64,000 bases of DNA, from the NCBI RefSeq assembly GCF_042662225.1, contig NZ_JBHSYQ010000003.1, positions 1,674,001 to 1,738,000 of the forward strand. The letters are read 5' to 3'. Below are positions 26,168 through 34,376 of this stretch, piece by piece. Each line of letters begins with the position of its first letter. Position 1 is the first letter of the stretch. Under the pieces are notes generated by a model. That model made no database searches. It saw nothing but the letters and a program-made list of their open reading frames with translations, and had not been told where the DNA came from. A program made the position numbers and the translations under genes. Source of the DNA: Nibribacter roseus (lineage in GTDB: Bacteria; Bacteroidota; Bacteroidia; Cytophagales; Hymenobacteraceae).

Positions 26168-27592
26168 ATGAGAGGTGTTCCTTTCGTAATCTTATACCTT
26201 CTTGGCAGCCTTGTTTCTAAGGCCGTGGCTCAGGGCGTAGATAGCCTGAAGGTGTTTACGATTGACGAGTACATGATGCAGATTGCCGTGCACCACCCGG
26301 TGGCTAAGGGAGCGAATCAATTGTCTGAACAGGCACGGCAGGAGATAACCTTGGCGCGTGGGAGCTTTGACCCAGTGGCTGCTTCTAAATTTTACAAGAA
26401 GGAGTTCAAAGGCAAAGATTATTATACTCTCTGGGATAATGTGCTGAAAGTACCTCTCTGGATAGGAGAGTTGAAAGCTGGGTATGAGCGGAATGTTGGG
26501 GCTAATGTAAATGCTGAAAACATTACTCCCTCTGAAGGTTTGAACTATGTAGGTATATCAGTGCCTATAGTACAAGGCCTACTTATTGATGAACGGCGGG
26601 CAACACTTCAATTGGCCAGACAAGCGCAGGAGCTGCAGGAAGCTGAACGTGCCAAAATCATCAATAAACTTTTGTTTGACGCCGCCAAAGCCTACTGGGA
26701 CTGGGCTTACAGTTACCGGCGTTGGCAACAGCTGCAGGAAAGTTACCAGCTGGCGGTTGTGCGGTGGCAGGGAATTAAAGAGCGGGTGGAACAGGGCGAT
26801 TTAGCCGCCATAGATGCCGTGGAGGCCGAAACGGAGGCGCTGAATAGGTTAGCACTGTTAAAGCAGGCTCAAGTGGAAAGCAAAAATGCAGCCCTGATGG
26901 CCTCTAACTTCATGTGGGGAGAGAACAACACCCCTTTAGAAATTCCTGAATCTGTAAGACCATCATTGGAGGGCACTCAAATTGAACCTGTCACGTCAGA
27001 AGAGCTGCAGCAGCTAGTAGCCTCGGCGCAAGAAAATCATCCTGATATAGCCAAACTACAGGTAAAACTACGGCAACTTGATATTGAGCGCAGGTTTAGC
27101 CAGAACAAGTTGTTGCCAAAACTCAACCTGGAGTATAACCTCATTGGTCCAAGAGGCACCATAGGTGGACGTTGGTTAGAGGATACCTACATGACCAACA
27201 ATTATAAGATGGGGGCCAGTTTTAGTTTCCCGCTGTTTCTGCGCGAAGAGCGGGCTAAGCTACAGATCACCCGCCTTAAAATAAACGCCACCAACTTCCA
27301 GATTTCCCAGACCAGCCGTGAAAATCAGAACCAGCTGCAGGCAGCCTATAATGAACGGCAGCAGCTGGAAGAGCAGATAGTTTTGCAGGAGCAAATCATT
27401 GCCAACGCCAGCAGGTTATTGGCCGGTGAGCTTCAGCGTTTTGAAATAGGGGAGAGTTCTGTGTTCCTGGTGAATACCAGAGAAGCCACTTTGCTTAACC
27501 AGCAGATAAAGCTGTATGAGCTCAGGGCTAAATATGGCAAGGCAAAATACCAGCTACAGTGGGCGGCAGGGAATTTAGCACCAGAAAGGTAG
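26168..27592 (+). CDS. TolC-like outer membrane efflux channel
   Basis: About 474 residues. The start at 26168 (MRGVPFVILYLLGSLVSKAVAQ) supplies a signal peptide; the longer frame from 26051 would overlap the adaptor gene. The mature protein shows the two repeats of the outer membrane factor fold with long coiled-coil helices (QARQEITLARGSFDPVAASKF; QLEEQIVLQEQIIANASRLL) and the end pattern FEIGESSVFLVNTREATLLNQQ. It completes an inner membrane-periplasm-outer membrane export path with the two preceding genes. A palindromic element follows directly. Confidence 0.92.
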   Translation: MRGVPFVILYLLGSLVSKAVAQGVDSLKVFTIDEYMMQIAVHHPVAKGANQLSEQARQEITLARGSFDPVAASKFYKKEFKGKDYYTLWDNVLKVPLWIGELKAGYERNVGANVNAENITPSEGLNYVGISVPIVQGLLIDERRATLQLARQAQELQEAERAKIINKLLFDAAKAYWDWAYSYRRWQQLQESYQLAVVRWQGIKERVEQGDLAAIDAVEAETEALNRLALLKQAQVESKNAALMASNFMWGENNTPLEIPESVRPSLEGTQIEPVTSEELQQLVASAQENHPDIAKLQVKLRQLDIERRFSQNKLLPKLNLEYNLIGPRGTIGGRWLEDTYMTNNYKMGASFSFPLFLREERAKLQITRLKINATNFQISQTSRENQNQLQAAYNERQQLEEQIVLQEQIIANASRLLAGELQRFEIGESSVFLVNTREATLLNQQIKLYELRAKYGKAKYQLQWAAGNLAPER

Positions 27593-27595
27593 CAG

Positions 27596-27638
27596 CTGTT
27601 CTTTCCGGCCTGTTTTGTGAAAAATAGGCCTAAAACAG
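27596..27638. repeat. Intergenic palindromic element, copy 7
   Basis: CTGTT, a variable stretch, GGCCTGTTTT, a loop, then GAAAAATAGGCCTAAAACAG. It begins 3 bases after the tolC stop codon and may terminate the export operon. Confidence 0.75.
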
Positions 27639-27773
27639 AAAAATTCTCATACGCAGATTTCTTCCTGAGAACTAGTGGAAGAATCAGCTGTTCATTTAAT
27701 TGAAACGCAAAGAGTGCAGTTTTGATCTTTTCTGAACGAAGTTGTCACTATGGTCAATAGAAGGGAAATGAGG

Positions 27774-28151
27774 TCATTTTTGAAAAACTCCCTCTGCGGT
27801 AGGGCTCTCATAATGCCTTCTAGAAATAACCCATTTCACAGAGGCTATATTTTCATTTGTGAGAGAGTCGGATAGAAACTGCCGCTGAGCATCAGTGTAA
27901 GAATCTAGGCTGAACTGCCTTTTCTCTTCCTGAAAACAAGAGGCTCCTGCTGGCTCTAGCTGCCCCGCTCTTTTTATCTCCTTCCCGGATTTTGTGGTGA
28001 TCACGAGGGAGTACAGCCCTTCCACCTCTTGGTCAAAGCACATCTCAAAGGTGTTTTGGTCTACTACTTTAAAGGATATCATTTGAGTTGATTCATTGCT
28101 GCAACCAAATAACAGCAAGAGGAAGGGGAGAATCAGTTGTGTGTTTTTCAT
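27774..28151 (-). CDS. Small lipoprotein of unknown function (125 aa)
   Basis: Signal peptide MKNTQLILPFLLLLFGC with lipidated Cys17. The mature part of about 108 residues is polar, with two further cysteines (FEMCFDQEVEG and GASCFQEEK), and ends in SPTAEGVFQK. No family is recognised. It lies downstream of a YcxB-like membrane protein gene in the same direction, 42 bases away, with a partial palindromic element between them. It is probably co-transcribed with that gene. Confidence 0.7.
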   Translation of the reverse strand: MKNTQLILPFLLLLFGCSNESTQMISFKVVDQNTFEMCFDQEVEGLYSLVITTKSGKEIKRAGQLEPAGASCFQEEKRQFSLDSYTDAQRQFLSDSLTNENIASVKWVISRRHYESPTAEGVFQK

Positions 28152-28179
28152 CTATTTTCAGAAAAATAGGCCTAAAAGA
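28151..28179. repeat. Intergenic palindromic element, copy 8 (partial)
   Basis: Only the centre and right half remain: CTATTTTCAGAAAAATAG followed by GCCTAAAAG. It lies between two leftward genes. Confidence 0.5.
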
Positions 28180-28193
28180 GCCTATTGCGCTAA

Positions 28194-28679
28194 TTAATTG
28201 CGTCTGTTTGCTAGTTGGTAAAAGTGAGACAGCTCCTCGGGCTTTAAATACTTCTTCGGAATAATATTGGCTACCTGTGGATTATGCCACACAATAAGAA
28301 GATCCCTGCTTTCTTGAATTCTATAGACATCTTTCCATTTCACTCTGGAAGTGAATGTTTCTCCTTGCACCTGCATTTCCTGTTCAGTAAAGGTATAAGT
28401 AATAGTTTCCTGAAGAGAGGTGTTACGCAGAAAGCTTCTTTTGACAGAGTAAAAGAGGAGAAAAGGCCATGCCACCATTACTAGCCCTACCAATAGCTGT
28501 GCCCACGGAAAAGGCAGATCAGATGTTACTTCAGAAGCGTAGTGCAACGGTACCGACAGCAGCAAAAAGAACCCAAGAATGCGGGTAAACCAGATAAGGA
28601 GTTGTAAGGCTTTTGATTGCTTAGTAAACTGTATATAGTTCTTAGTACTAAGCTGGGTGTTGATGGTAAAGCCCTGCAT
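28194..28679 (-). CDS. YcxB-like membrane protein
   Basis: 161 residues with two membrane segments (LLIWFTRILGFFLLLSVPLHYA, about 28-50, and WAQLLVGLVMVAWPFLLFYSV, about 58-80) and a C-terminal YcxB-like domain (ITYTFTEQEMQVQGETFTSRVKWKDVYRIQESRDLLIVW...IIPKKYL). Such proteins are common in Firmicutes and Bacteroidota; their role is not known. The pair of segments followed by the PH-like YcxB strand pattern is a clear match. Confidence 0.8.
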   Translation of the reverse strand: MQGFTINTQLSTKNYIQFTKQSKALQLLIWFTRILGFFLLLSVPLHYASEVTSDLPFPWAQLLVGLVMVAWPFLLFYSVKRSFLRNTSLQETITYTFTEQEMQVQGETFTSRVKWKDVYRIQESRDLLIVWHNPQVANIIPKKYLKPEELSHFYQLANRRN

Positions 28680-28771
28680 CTTTTTTGTAATTACAACCTA
28701 ATGATGAAGTGGGGAAGCGGAAAGAAATGTTCAGGTGCATGAGTAGCTATGTGCCACCTTCTCAAAGTGTG

Positions 28772-29095
28772 TTATTCCTTTGAAGATTCAATATTTGTGT
28801 TTATTTCCTTCAGGAAGTATTCCACCACAGATTGGGCAAAGGTAAGACCCTCTGCTTCGTTTCCTTGTTCTACCTGCTGCTTGGCATATTCCATTTTCAT
28901 TTTACAGTAGCTAAGCACATGGCCAAAGTGGTCGTCTTTGGTGAAATTCTTTTTCATGCCCTGAAGTAGGTACAGAATGTCTTGGAAATTTTTAAGACCT
29001 AAGGAAGAGGCATGCTCACCTAGGTTGCCCTGCAACTCCATTCTTCTAAGGATTAACCTTAACGCCTCAATGCTTCCCTTTTTTACAGTTGCCAT
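28772..29095 (-). CDS. Small cytoplasmic protein of unknown function (107 aa)
   Basis: No signal peptide or membrane segment. It is predicted all-helical and charged, with a helix pair DILYLLQGMKKNFTKDDHFGHVLSYCKMKMEYAKQQVEQ. No family recognised. It is a lone gene with a TTG-poor, AT-rich upstream region; coding potential rests on the intact frame and the absence of any competing frame. Confidence 0.6.
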   Translation of the reverse strand: MATVKKGSIEALRLILRRMELQGNLGEHASSLGLKNFQDILYLLQGMKKNFTKDDHFGHVLSYCKMKMEYAKQQVEQGNEAEGLTFAQSVVEYFLKEINTNIESSKE

Positions 29096-29384
29096 TATTG
29101 AAAAATCACCAAACTAAATGCTGTACAAATTAAGCAATATTGCTGGAATTAAAAGAAGAAGAAGCTTAAAAGGCTTTGAAAGGTTCCTCAATACTTTAAT
29201 CTTCGCTTCTGAGATAGAGTGGGAATGGCGTTTTATGGCTGTAAGTATAATCTGCTGTTATTACTAATAAGCAGCTAGTAGCACTAAGCATTAGCCTGTA
29301 AGCCTAAGATCAAGTGTATGAAAAATATATTTATGAACCTTGAGCAAAGTTTTTGACAAAATATATAGACTTGCTCAGAATCAA

Positions 29385-29416
29385 AAAAGCCCTTCAGCGT
29401 GCGCTAAAGGGCTTTT
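29385..29416. terminator. Terminator downstream of tRNA-Arg
   Basis: Stem AAAAGCCCTT-AGCG / CGCT-AAAGGGCTTTT (small bulge), 4 bases past the 3' end of the leftward tRNA. Confidence 0.85.
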
Positions 29417-29419
29417 AAG

Positions 29420-29493
29420 TGGTCGCGTAGGGAGTCGAACCCCAAACCTTCTGATTCGTAGTCAGATGCTCTATCCAGTTGAGCTACGTGACC
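29420..29493 (-). tRNA. tRNA-Arg (ACG anticodon)
   Basis: Minus-strand cloverleaf: D-stem GCUC/GAGC, anticodon stem UCUGA/UCAGA with loop CUACGAA (anticodon ACG, read as ICG), T-stem UGGGG/CCCUA with loop UUCGACU, discriminator A, CCA not encoded. Acceptor GGUCACG against CGCGACC leaves one A-C mismatch at pair 5-68. Confidence 0.93.
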
Positions 29494-29631
29494 ATTGATT
29501 TAGTGATGCAAAGGTAGCAACTTACCCCATTATACGCAAGTTCTCTTCAAAAATTTTCAATAAAAATCTGCTGTTTCACGCTTTCTGCTGTAAATCAAGG
29601 CGTTTGGAGCTTGAACTTCTACTTGGTTAAG

Positions 29632-30327
29632 TTAAGCTGATTTGGACAAAGCCTTTTTTATGGCGCGGTTAAACAATACGTATAGTCCGCCCAGAGAAAT
29701 AATGACCAAAGCACCCATGAGCAACTTGCCGCTAGTGCCGGCGTTGGGGTCTTGCAGCAGGTCCAGCAGGTCCTGCGCCTGGGTGCCGAGCCAGAAAAAG
29801 AACAAGGTGCGAGGTAACATGCCTAACATGCTGGCCACTAGAAACCGAAGGCGCGGAATCCGAACTAAAGACAGAACAAAGGTCATAAACGCGAAGGGTA
29901 GCACGGGTGAAATACGGGTCAGAATAATCAGGCTCCAGCTCTGGCTCCGGAGTTCATTGCGTATGCCTTCGGCTTTGGGAAACTGGTGCAGCAGTTTTTC
30001 CATTTTGCCCTGGTCTACGAGCCGGGCCATTTCATACCCAATAAGTGCGGCCACCCCGTAGGCAACCACCACGCCCGGAAACCCTTCCCAACCTAGGAAG
30101 AAGCCCGTAGCCAGCGCCACAAAAGTAGTAGGCGTTAGCGCGAAGGCCATGGTGAGGGAGATGAGCAGGTAGTACAGCAACATCTGCTCAGGGGTGAGGT
30201 GGTGCATGAGCTCCTGATTGCGGTACAGCCAAAGCGCCAGCGCGGAGCTTACCAGCACCGGCACCACCACTAGCAGGAAGGAATACACCAGCGTACCCGT
30301 GTTCTGTTGCAGGAGTTTTTTCCACAT
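29632..30327 (-). CDS. TVP38/TMEM64 family membrane protein
   Basis: 231 residues from ATG 30327. A longer in-frame start at 30525 would run into the divergent cystathionine gamma-synthase gene and is rejected. Five to six membrane segments and the SNARE-associated (DedA-like) core are visible: ATGFFLGWEGFPGVVVAYGVAALIGYEMAR and LIILTRISPVLPFAFMTFVLSLVRIPRLRF, with the conserved R-x-SP-x-LPF motif. These inner membrane proteins belong to the DedA superfamily, recently linked to lipid transport/scrambling; the substrate here is unknown. Confidence 0.88.
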   Translation of the reverse strand: MWKKLLQQNTGTLVYSFLLVVVPVLVSSALALWLYRNQELMHHLTPEQMLLYYLLISLTMAFALTPTTFVALATGFFLGWEGFPGVVVAYGVAALIGYEMARLVDQGKMEKLLHQFPKAEGIRNELRSQSWSLIILTRISPVLPFAFMTFVLSLVRIPRLRFLVASMLGMLPRTLFFFWLGTQAQDLLDLLQDPNAGTSGKLLMGALVIISLGGLYVLFNRAIKKALSKSA

Positions 30328-30451
30328 AAGCGTCTCAATATCGGCTGTTTTTCCCAAAGTACGGTAAAACTGGCTTTTGCGGTGAAAGAAACCCGCTAGA
30401 AACTTGCCGCCAATTTGGCTAACTTGCAACGCACACACCGTATAAGGAACT

Positions 30452-31591
30452 ATGAAATTCGGAACCAAAACCATACACGCAGGGGTAGAGCCAGACCCTA
30501 CCACAGGGGCCATCATGACGCCCATTTACCAAACCAGCACCTACGTGCAGCGCTCGCCCGGCGACCACAAAGGCTATGAGTACAGCCGTACTCACAACCC
30601 CACCCGCACCGCGCTGCAAAATGCTATTGCGGCCTTGGAGAACGGAAACCATGGTCTGTGCTTCGCCTCAGGCATGGCCGCTACAGACTGCATCATCAAA
30701 ACTTTGAAGCCCGGCGATGAGGTGATCTCCACCAATGATTTGTACGGTGGCACCTATCGCATCTTTACCAAAGTGTTTGAAGGCTACGGTATCAGGTTCA
30801 AGTTTGTGAGTATGGCCGATATCAGCAGCATTGAGCAGTATATTACTGAGAACACTAAAATGGTATGGGTTGAAACGCCTACCAACCCGCTGCTGAACGT
30901 GATTGACATTAAAGGAGCATCAGATATTTGTAAGAAGCATAACCTGACGCTGGTGGTAGACAATACCTTCAGCACTCCTTATTTACAGACGCCCCTAGAT
31001 TTAGGGGCTGATATTGTCATGCACTCCCTCACCAAATACATGGCTGGTCACTCAGACGTGGTGATGGGCGCTATTGTGGTGAAAGATGCTGAACTGGCTG
31101 AAAAGCTGGCTTTCCTGCAGAACGCTTGCGGCGGAACACCTGGCCCACAAGATTGCTTCCTGGTACTGCGCGGCCTCAAAACCCTGCACATTAGAATGCA
31201 GCGCCACTGTGAGAACGGCCGCAAAATTGCCGAGTACCTAAAAGGCCACCCTAAAGTGGAGAAGGTATTCTGGCCAGGCTTCGAGAGTCATCCTAACCAC
31301 CAGATAGCCAAAAGTCAGATGCGTGATTTTGGTGGAATGATTTCCTTTGTGCTGAAGGGAGACAAGCAGGAAGATGCCATTCAGGTGCTGGAGAAACTGC
31401 ATTATTTTTCCCTGGCAGAGTCACTGGGCGGCGTAGAATCTCTCTGCGGCCACCCTGCCACCATGACCCACGCCAGCATCCCGCAGGTTGAACGTCTCAA
31501 AGGTGGTCTGTCTGATTCACTGATTCGCCTGAGTGTAGGTATTGAAGATGTGGAAGACCTGATTGCTGACCTGGAGCAAGCGATAGGGTAG
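30452..31591 (+). CDS. metB: Cystathionine gamma-synthase / gamma-lyase family enzyme
   Basis: 379-residue cytoplasmic PLP enzyme of sulfur amino acid metabolism, the usual length for the family. The PLP Lys is in HSLTKYMAGHSDVVMG (about residue 196), the SFMAT-like FASGMAATDCI is at about 70-80, YEYSRTHNPTR is at 42-52 and VVDNTFSTPYLQTPLDLGADIV binds PLP. It could be gamma-synthase (O-acyl-homoserine plus cysteine to cystathionine) or the lyase; sequence alone does not separate them, so the symbol is tentative. Divergent from the TVP38 gene, with a strong terminator downstream. Confidence 0.85.
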   Translation: MKFGTKTIHAGVEPDPTTGAIMTPIYQTSTYVQRSPGDHKGYEYSRTHNPTRTALQNAIAALENGNHGLCFASGMAATDCIIKTLKPGDEVISTNDLYGGTYRIFTKVFEGYGIRFKFVSMADISSIEQYITENTKMVWVETPTNPLLNVIDIKGASDICKKHNLTLVVDNTFSTPYLQTPLDLGADIVMHSLTKYMAGHSDVVMGAIVVKDAELAEKLAFLQNACGGTPGPQDCFLVLRGLKTLHIRMQRHCENGRKIAEYLKGHPKVEKVFWPGFESHPNHQIAKSQMRDFGGMISFVLKGDKQEDAIQVLEKLHYFSLAESLGGVESLCGHPATMTHASIPQVERLKGGLSDSLIRLSVGIEDVEDLIADLEQAIG

Positions 31592-31703
31592 AGGTTAAGG
31601 AGTGAATGAGTGATTGGGAGAATGAGTGAATAAAGATGGGGAGAAGTCATTCACTCCTTCAATCAATCAAACAATCCCTCCCTCACTTATTATAGATTTC
31701 AGA

Positions 31704-31734
31704 AGCCTGTCTGGTGTTGTGCCGGGCAGGCTTT
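31704..31734 (+). terminator. Intrinsic terminator of the cystathionine gamma-synthase gene
   Basis: Stem AGCCTGTCTGG / CCGGGCAGGCT (two G-U pairs) with a six-base loop, followed by a T-run. Confidence 0.8.
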
Positions 31735-31775
31735 TGCGTTTTAGAGCTAATTTCTGAAAAACTGGCCGAAAACAG
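31735..31775. repeat. Intergenic palindromic element, copy 9
   Basis: GCGTTTTAGAGCTAATTTCT, then GAAAAACTGGCCGAAAACAG. It begins directly after the T-run of the metB terminator. Confidence 0.75.
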
Positions 31776-31999
31776 TGTTTAACGATGCGTGTGAGACAAG
31801 GCAGTGCCTAGTCTCTACTGAGAGGTAATTTTCCATCCTGCTGGTTTTTCAAAACAATTAACAATAAGCAACCAACAATCAATCAGGTAACCTTTAAAAA
31901 TACCACTGCGTTTTTAAGATGAATGATAAACCGAGGGGTTGACAAGTAAAAATACAATTGGTAAATTCAAGGTGAAGAATTAAGAAAGGAGCGTGTTCT

Positions 32000-32686
32000 A
32001 TGGTGTTAGCCAATTGCCGTGCCCAGTTTACCGCCGCCGACTTTGACTTTGTGGCGCGGGTATTAGCCCGAAAGGGAGTAAGACACATCAGTATGGTGGA
32101 GCTGCTCAGCGACCCTGAGTGCCGCGACGAAATGTTAGACAATTTATCCGTGTCCCATGCGCTGTTTTCGGGCGAGGGCCGGTTGGAAGTGTCGCAACAG
32201 CTGTACTTTTATGTGGTGGCGCGTACGGTGCTTCGTCGGCAGGGCATAGAAGATCGCGAATTGGCCGATTACATTGGTGCTCTCCTGACGAAGTTTTCTG
32301 AAACCCAGAAGCTGCATTCTCCGCACGATAAATTGCCGCACCAGTTTTCTTACATCGCAGATATGCTGGACTCTCTGGCCACTGCCTCTACCGCTGAGTC
32401 TTTCCTGATCAGAGCGCACATTGGCAACTATGCATTGTTTCTGTCAGGCATGTTCCACGCTTGGGTAGAGCGCCGGCAGCAGCGGGGCGCCCCAGACTTC
32501 TCTTTTTATGAAGACATTGGTCGTACCAGCTTCCGAAGGGCCGCCCAAGACAAAATTGCCTACCAGCTAGATTTGGCTCAGGTGTACCATCAGTTAGCAG
32601 ATGTATTCCGACACGCTCGTCTGGCACTAAATGAACTCGCACAAAAAGTCTGGAACCCAGATACTGAGCCGCCGCTGGCAATGTAA
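32000..32686 (+). CDS. Protein of unknown function (228 aa)
   Basis: Cytoplasmic and mostly helical by composition, with no signal peptide and no membrane segment. I do not recognise a family with confidence. Recurrent patterns are many Ala/Leu heptads and conserved-looking segments FIRAHIGNYALFLSGMFHAWVERR and FYEDIGRTSFRRAAQDKIAYQLDLAQVYHQLADVFRHARLALNELA. The start is favoured by an AAAGGAG SD-like sequence 8 bases before the ATG, which is rare in this window. Lone gene. Confidence 0.65.
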   Translation: MVLANCRAQFTAADFDFVARVLARKGVRHISMVELLSDPECRDEMLDNLSVSHALFSGEGRLEVSQQLYFYVVARTVLRRQGIEDRELADYIGALLTKFSETQKLHSPHDKLPHQFSYIADMLDSLATASTAESFLIRAHIGNYALFLSGMFHAWVERRQQRGAPDFSFYEDIGRTSFRRAAQDKIAYQLDLAQVYHQLADVFRHARLALNELAQKVWNPDTEPPLAM

Positions 32687-33401
32687 TTAATAAATATGAG
32701 AGCATTCCTGATACTCCCCCTTTGAAGGGGGCGAAGGGGGATGTTTACACAGGAGTGTCCACGCATTCCTGATCTTACCCTTTTGCGGTCATCCCGAGCA
32801 TCGCCGAGGGATCTAACGAAGACGCATTTCTTTAACCAATATTATCACTCCTGCCACCACTTTACCCCCAGCCGTTGTTGCGTGTTCTCACGGACAACCT
32901 AAACAGCTTTTGCTCCCACTGCCTTTCTTGCTAAACCTCTAGCTGCGTCTCTTTCCCTGCTTAGGTCTGTCACTTTTCTCCTTGATGAGAAAAGTAACCA
33001 AAAGAATCAAGAAGCCCCTGACTCGCTGCCGCTCAGACAGGAGGGGCTTCAGTAAATTTACCACCTGGCCAGCGTGCGCTGTTCCATAGCTGCAGTGGCT
33101 ACTGCTAAATTGAACCTGCGTCTCGTGCTCCCGCTAAGCGCCTGCGTGCCCTTGGCACTGCGTTGCCCGCTCCCGCGGGAAAGGATAAGGAGGGTGTGGG
33201 CTTGGATTATTTTTTGACTCAGGACTCGCGACTCAAGACTCAGGACTCGTTCAGGAGGGGCAGGTTGATTATTATCATAGACCATAAATCATGATGCCCA
33301 AGTAAATGACATGGGCATCAAAACAATCTCAACCTGACGCAATTTTTGCTATCTTTCTGTAAAAATCCACCTGTTGAATTAATTCTACCACTAAATCAAT
33401 C
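32687..33401. other. 700-bp non-coding region of decayed repeat-like sequence
   Basis: No credible gene. It contains two copies of GCATTCCTGAT (32703, 32764), a GTCATCCCGAGCATCGCCGA-type string (32788-) and an AGAAAAGTAACCAAAAGAATC stretch near 32986, both resembling interspersed repeats common in Bacteroidota intergenic DNA, plus a heptamer array. TATCTTTC at 33350-33357 is the likely -7 box of the next gene. Confidence 0.5.
33216..33249. repeat. Heptamer tandem array (GACTCAR)n
   Basis: Five GACTC units at exact 7-bp spacing: GACTCAG, GACTCGC, GACTCAA, GACTCAG, GACTCG. A related array lies after the radical SAM gene. Confidence 0.75.
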
Positions 33402-33830
33402 ATGAGAAAAATATTGACTTTACTGTCGCTTTGCTTATTCCTTCAGTTGGCAGTTGTGGCACAAACCAAAGAAGAAAACCAGGTAGCTGCCGCGGTAGAG
33501 CAATTGAAGCAGGCCCTGATCAGCGGTGACCGCCAAGCATTGGAAAGTATTGTAGCAGAAGGTTTAAGCTATGGGCACTCCAGCGGAAAGGTGGAAGACA
33601 AGGCTACTTTCGTAGAGACCTTAGTGACTGGCAAGTCTGATTTCGTGACCATTGATTTAGAAAACCAAATTGTACAGGTAAGCGGAAATACAGCTCTAGT
33701 TCGGCACAACTTAACTGCCACCACCAACGACAGCGGTAAACCAGGGTCTGTAAAATTAGGCGTGCTTTTGGTGTGGCAAAAGCAGAACGGTAAGTGGAAA
33801 TTGTTGGCTCGTCAGGCTTATAAGATTTGA
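33402..33830 (+). CDS. Exported NTF2-like (DUF4440) protein
   Basis: 142 residues with signal peptide MRKILTLLSLCLFLQLAVVAQ. The mature part matches the SnoaL/NTF2-like fold of the DUF4440 type: EENQVAAAVEQLKQALISGDRQALESIVAEGLSYGHSSG, then strands with VDLENQIVQVSGNTALVRHNL, KPGSVKLGVLLVWQKQNGKWKLLARQAYKI. Such domains bind small molecules or act as enzyme scaffolds; nothing here indicates which. The next gene starts 18 bases after its stop codon. Confidence 0.85.
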   Translation: MRKILTLLSLCLFLQLAVVAQTKEENQVAAAVEQLKQALISGDRQALESIVAEGLSYGHSSGKVEDKATFVETLVTGKSDFVTIDLENQIVQVSGNTALVRHNLTATTNDSGKPGSVKLGVLLVWQKQNGKWKLLARQAYKI

Positions 33831-33847
33831 TAGAGGAGGGTGTTTAA

Positions 33848-34273
33848 ATGCCAATTACTCTAATGAAAAGAGGTGCAGTAGTTTTTCTGTTCTTGGCAAT
33901 CGTCCTTACTGTTTTAACGCTTGCTGTTTCCAGCGATTTTGATATTGCTGTGTCTGTTATTCCTGGTTGGCATACTACTATTCTACCGCCATATTTTTTA
34001 GTAGGCGGCGTTGCTCTCTTATGGTTGTACCTTCTGGCAGGTGCCTATTTTATTTTAGGTAAAAAGCGGGTAAGAATAAAAAAGCGATTCATGATGGCAA
34101 ACTTGATGCTATCCTTGCCGTTGCTATATATTGCTCATGTTCAGCCCATCCTGTTTCCTCTGGATTTTTCCTTATTGGCAGGTATTTATTTAGAAACCAT
34201 TGTGCTTTTCTTTATTGGTCAGTTTGTGTTCCTGTGGGGAGTTATAAAAGCCCTTCTACCGGAAAAGAGTTAA
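33848..34273 (+). CDS. Small integral membrane protein (141 aa)
   Basis: Four hydrophobic segments (about residues 9-28, 47-70, 82-100 and 108-135) with short basic loops (GKKRVRIKKRF). No family recognised. A GAGGAGGG SD-like sequence lies 8-12 bases upstream of the ATG. Likely co-transcribed with the preceding NTF2-like gene. A terminator follows within 25 bases. Confidence 0.7.
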   Translation: MPITLMKRGAVVFLFLAIVLTVLTLAVSSDFDIAVSVIPGWHTTILPPYFLVGGVALLWLYLLAGAYFILGKKRVRIKKRFMMANLMLSLPLLYIAHVQPILFPLDFSLLAGIYLETIVLFFIGQFVFLWGVIKALLPEKS

Positions 34274-34295
34274 AAATTGTTTCCCTTGTAAAGGT

Positions 34296-34330
34296 CGAAA
34301 ACGCCAGCTCGATTAGAGCTGGCGTTTTCG
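34296..34330 (+). terminator. Terminator fused to palindromic element copy 10
   Basis: 15-bp stem CGAAAACGCCAGCTC / GAGCTGGCGTTTTCG with a GATTA loop. Its 3' arm (GCGTTTTCG) doubles as the left arm of the following palindromic element. Confidence 0.9.
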
Positions 34331-34362
34331 GCTTACTTTTTGAAAAACAGGGCTAAAACAGC
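34322..34362. repeat. Intergenic palindromic element, copy 10
   Basis: GCGTTTTCGGCTTACTTTTT, then GAAAAACAGGGCTAAAACAGC. Between two convergent genes. Confidence 0.8.
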
Positions 34363-34376
34363 GATGCCATATTTAA

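Larger units (their letters stand above)
31592..31999. other. Intergenic region: octamer repeats, terminator, palindromic element
   Basis: Octameric direct repeats (GAGTGAAT, GAGTGATT, GGGAGAAT, GAGTGAAT at 31600-31631), an 11-bp inverted repeat (31599-31609 with 31647-31657), the metB terminator and element copy 9. The remaining 220 bases to the next gene show nothing but an SD-like AAAGGAG at 31985-31991. Confidence 0.55.

Noticed and set aside
22314..27592. Type I secretion with an RTX or peptide substrate encoded nearby
   Set aside because: No C39 peptidase domain, no RTX repeats and no GG-leader peptide were found next to the export operon.
30343..30371. Possible extra palindromic element (CTGTTTTTCCC ... 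GGTAAAAC)
   Set aside because: It lacks the GGC/GCC segments and complementary outer arms, so similarity is no better than chance for this base composition.
30328..30451. SAM-type riboswitch before the cystathionine gamma-synthase gene
   Set aside because: Only 124 bases are available and no paired elements or conserved core were seen.
33058..33285. 75-aa open frame on the minus strand in the repeat-rich gap
   Set aside because: It runs through the heptamer array and repeat strings; the product (ESRVLS, RGSGQRS) looks like translated repeat, and there is no promoter or start context.
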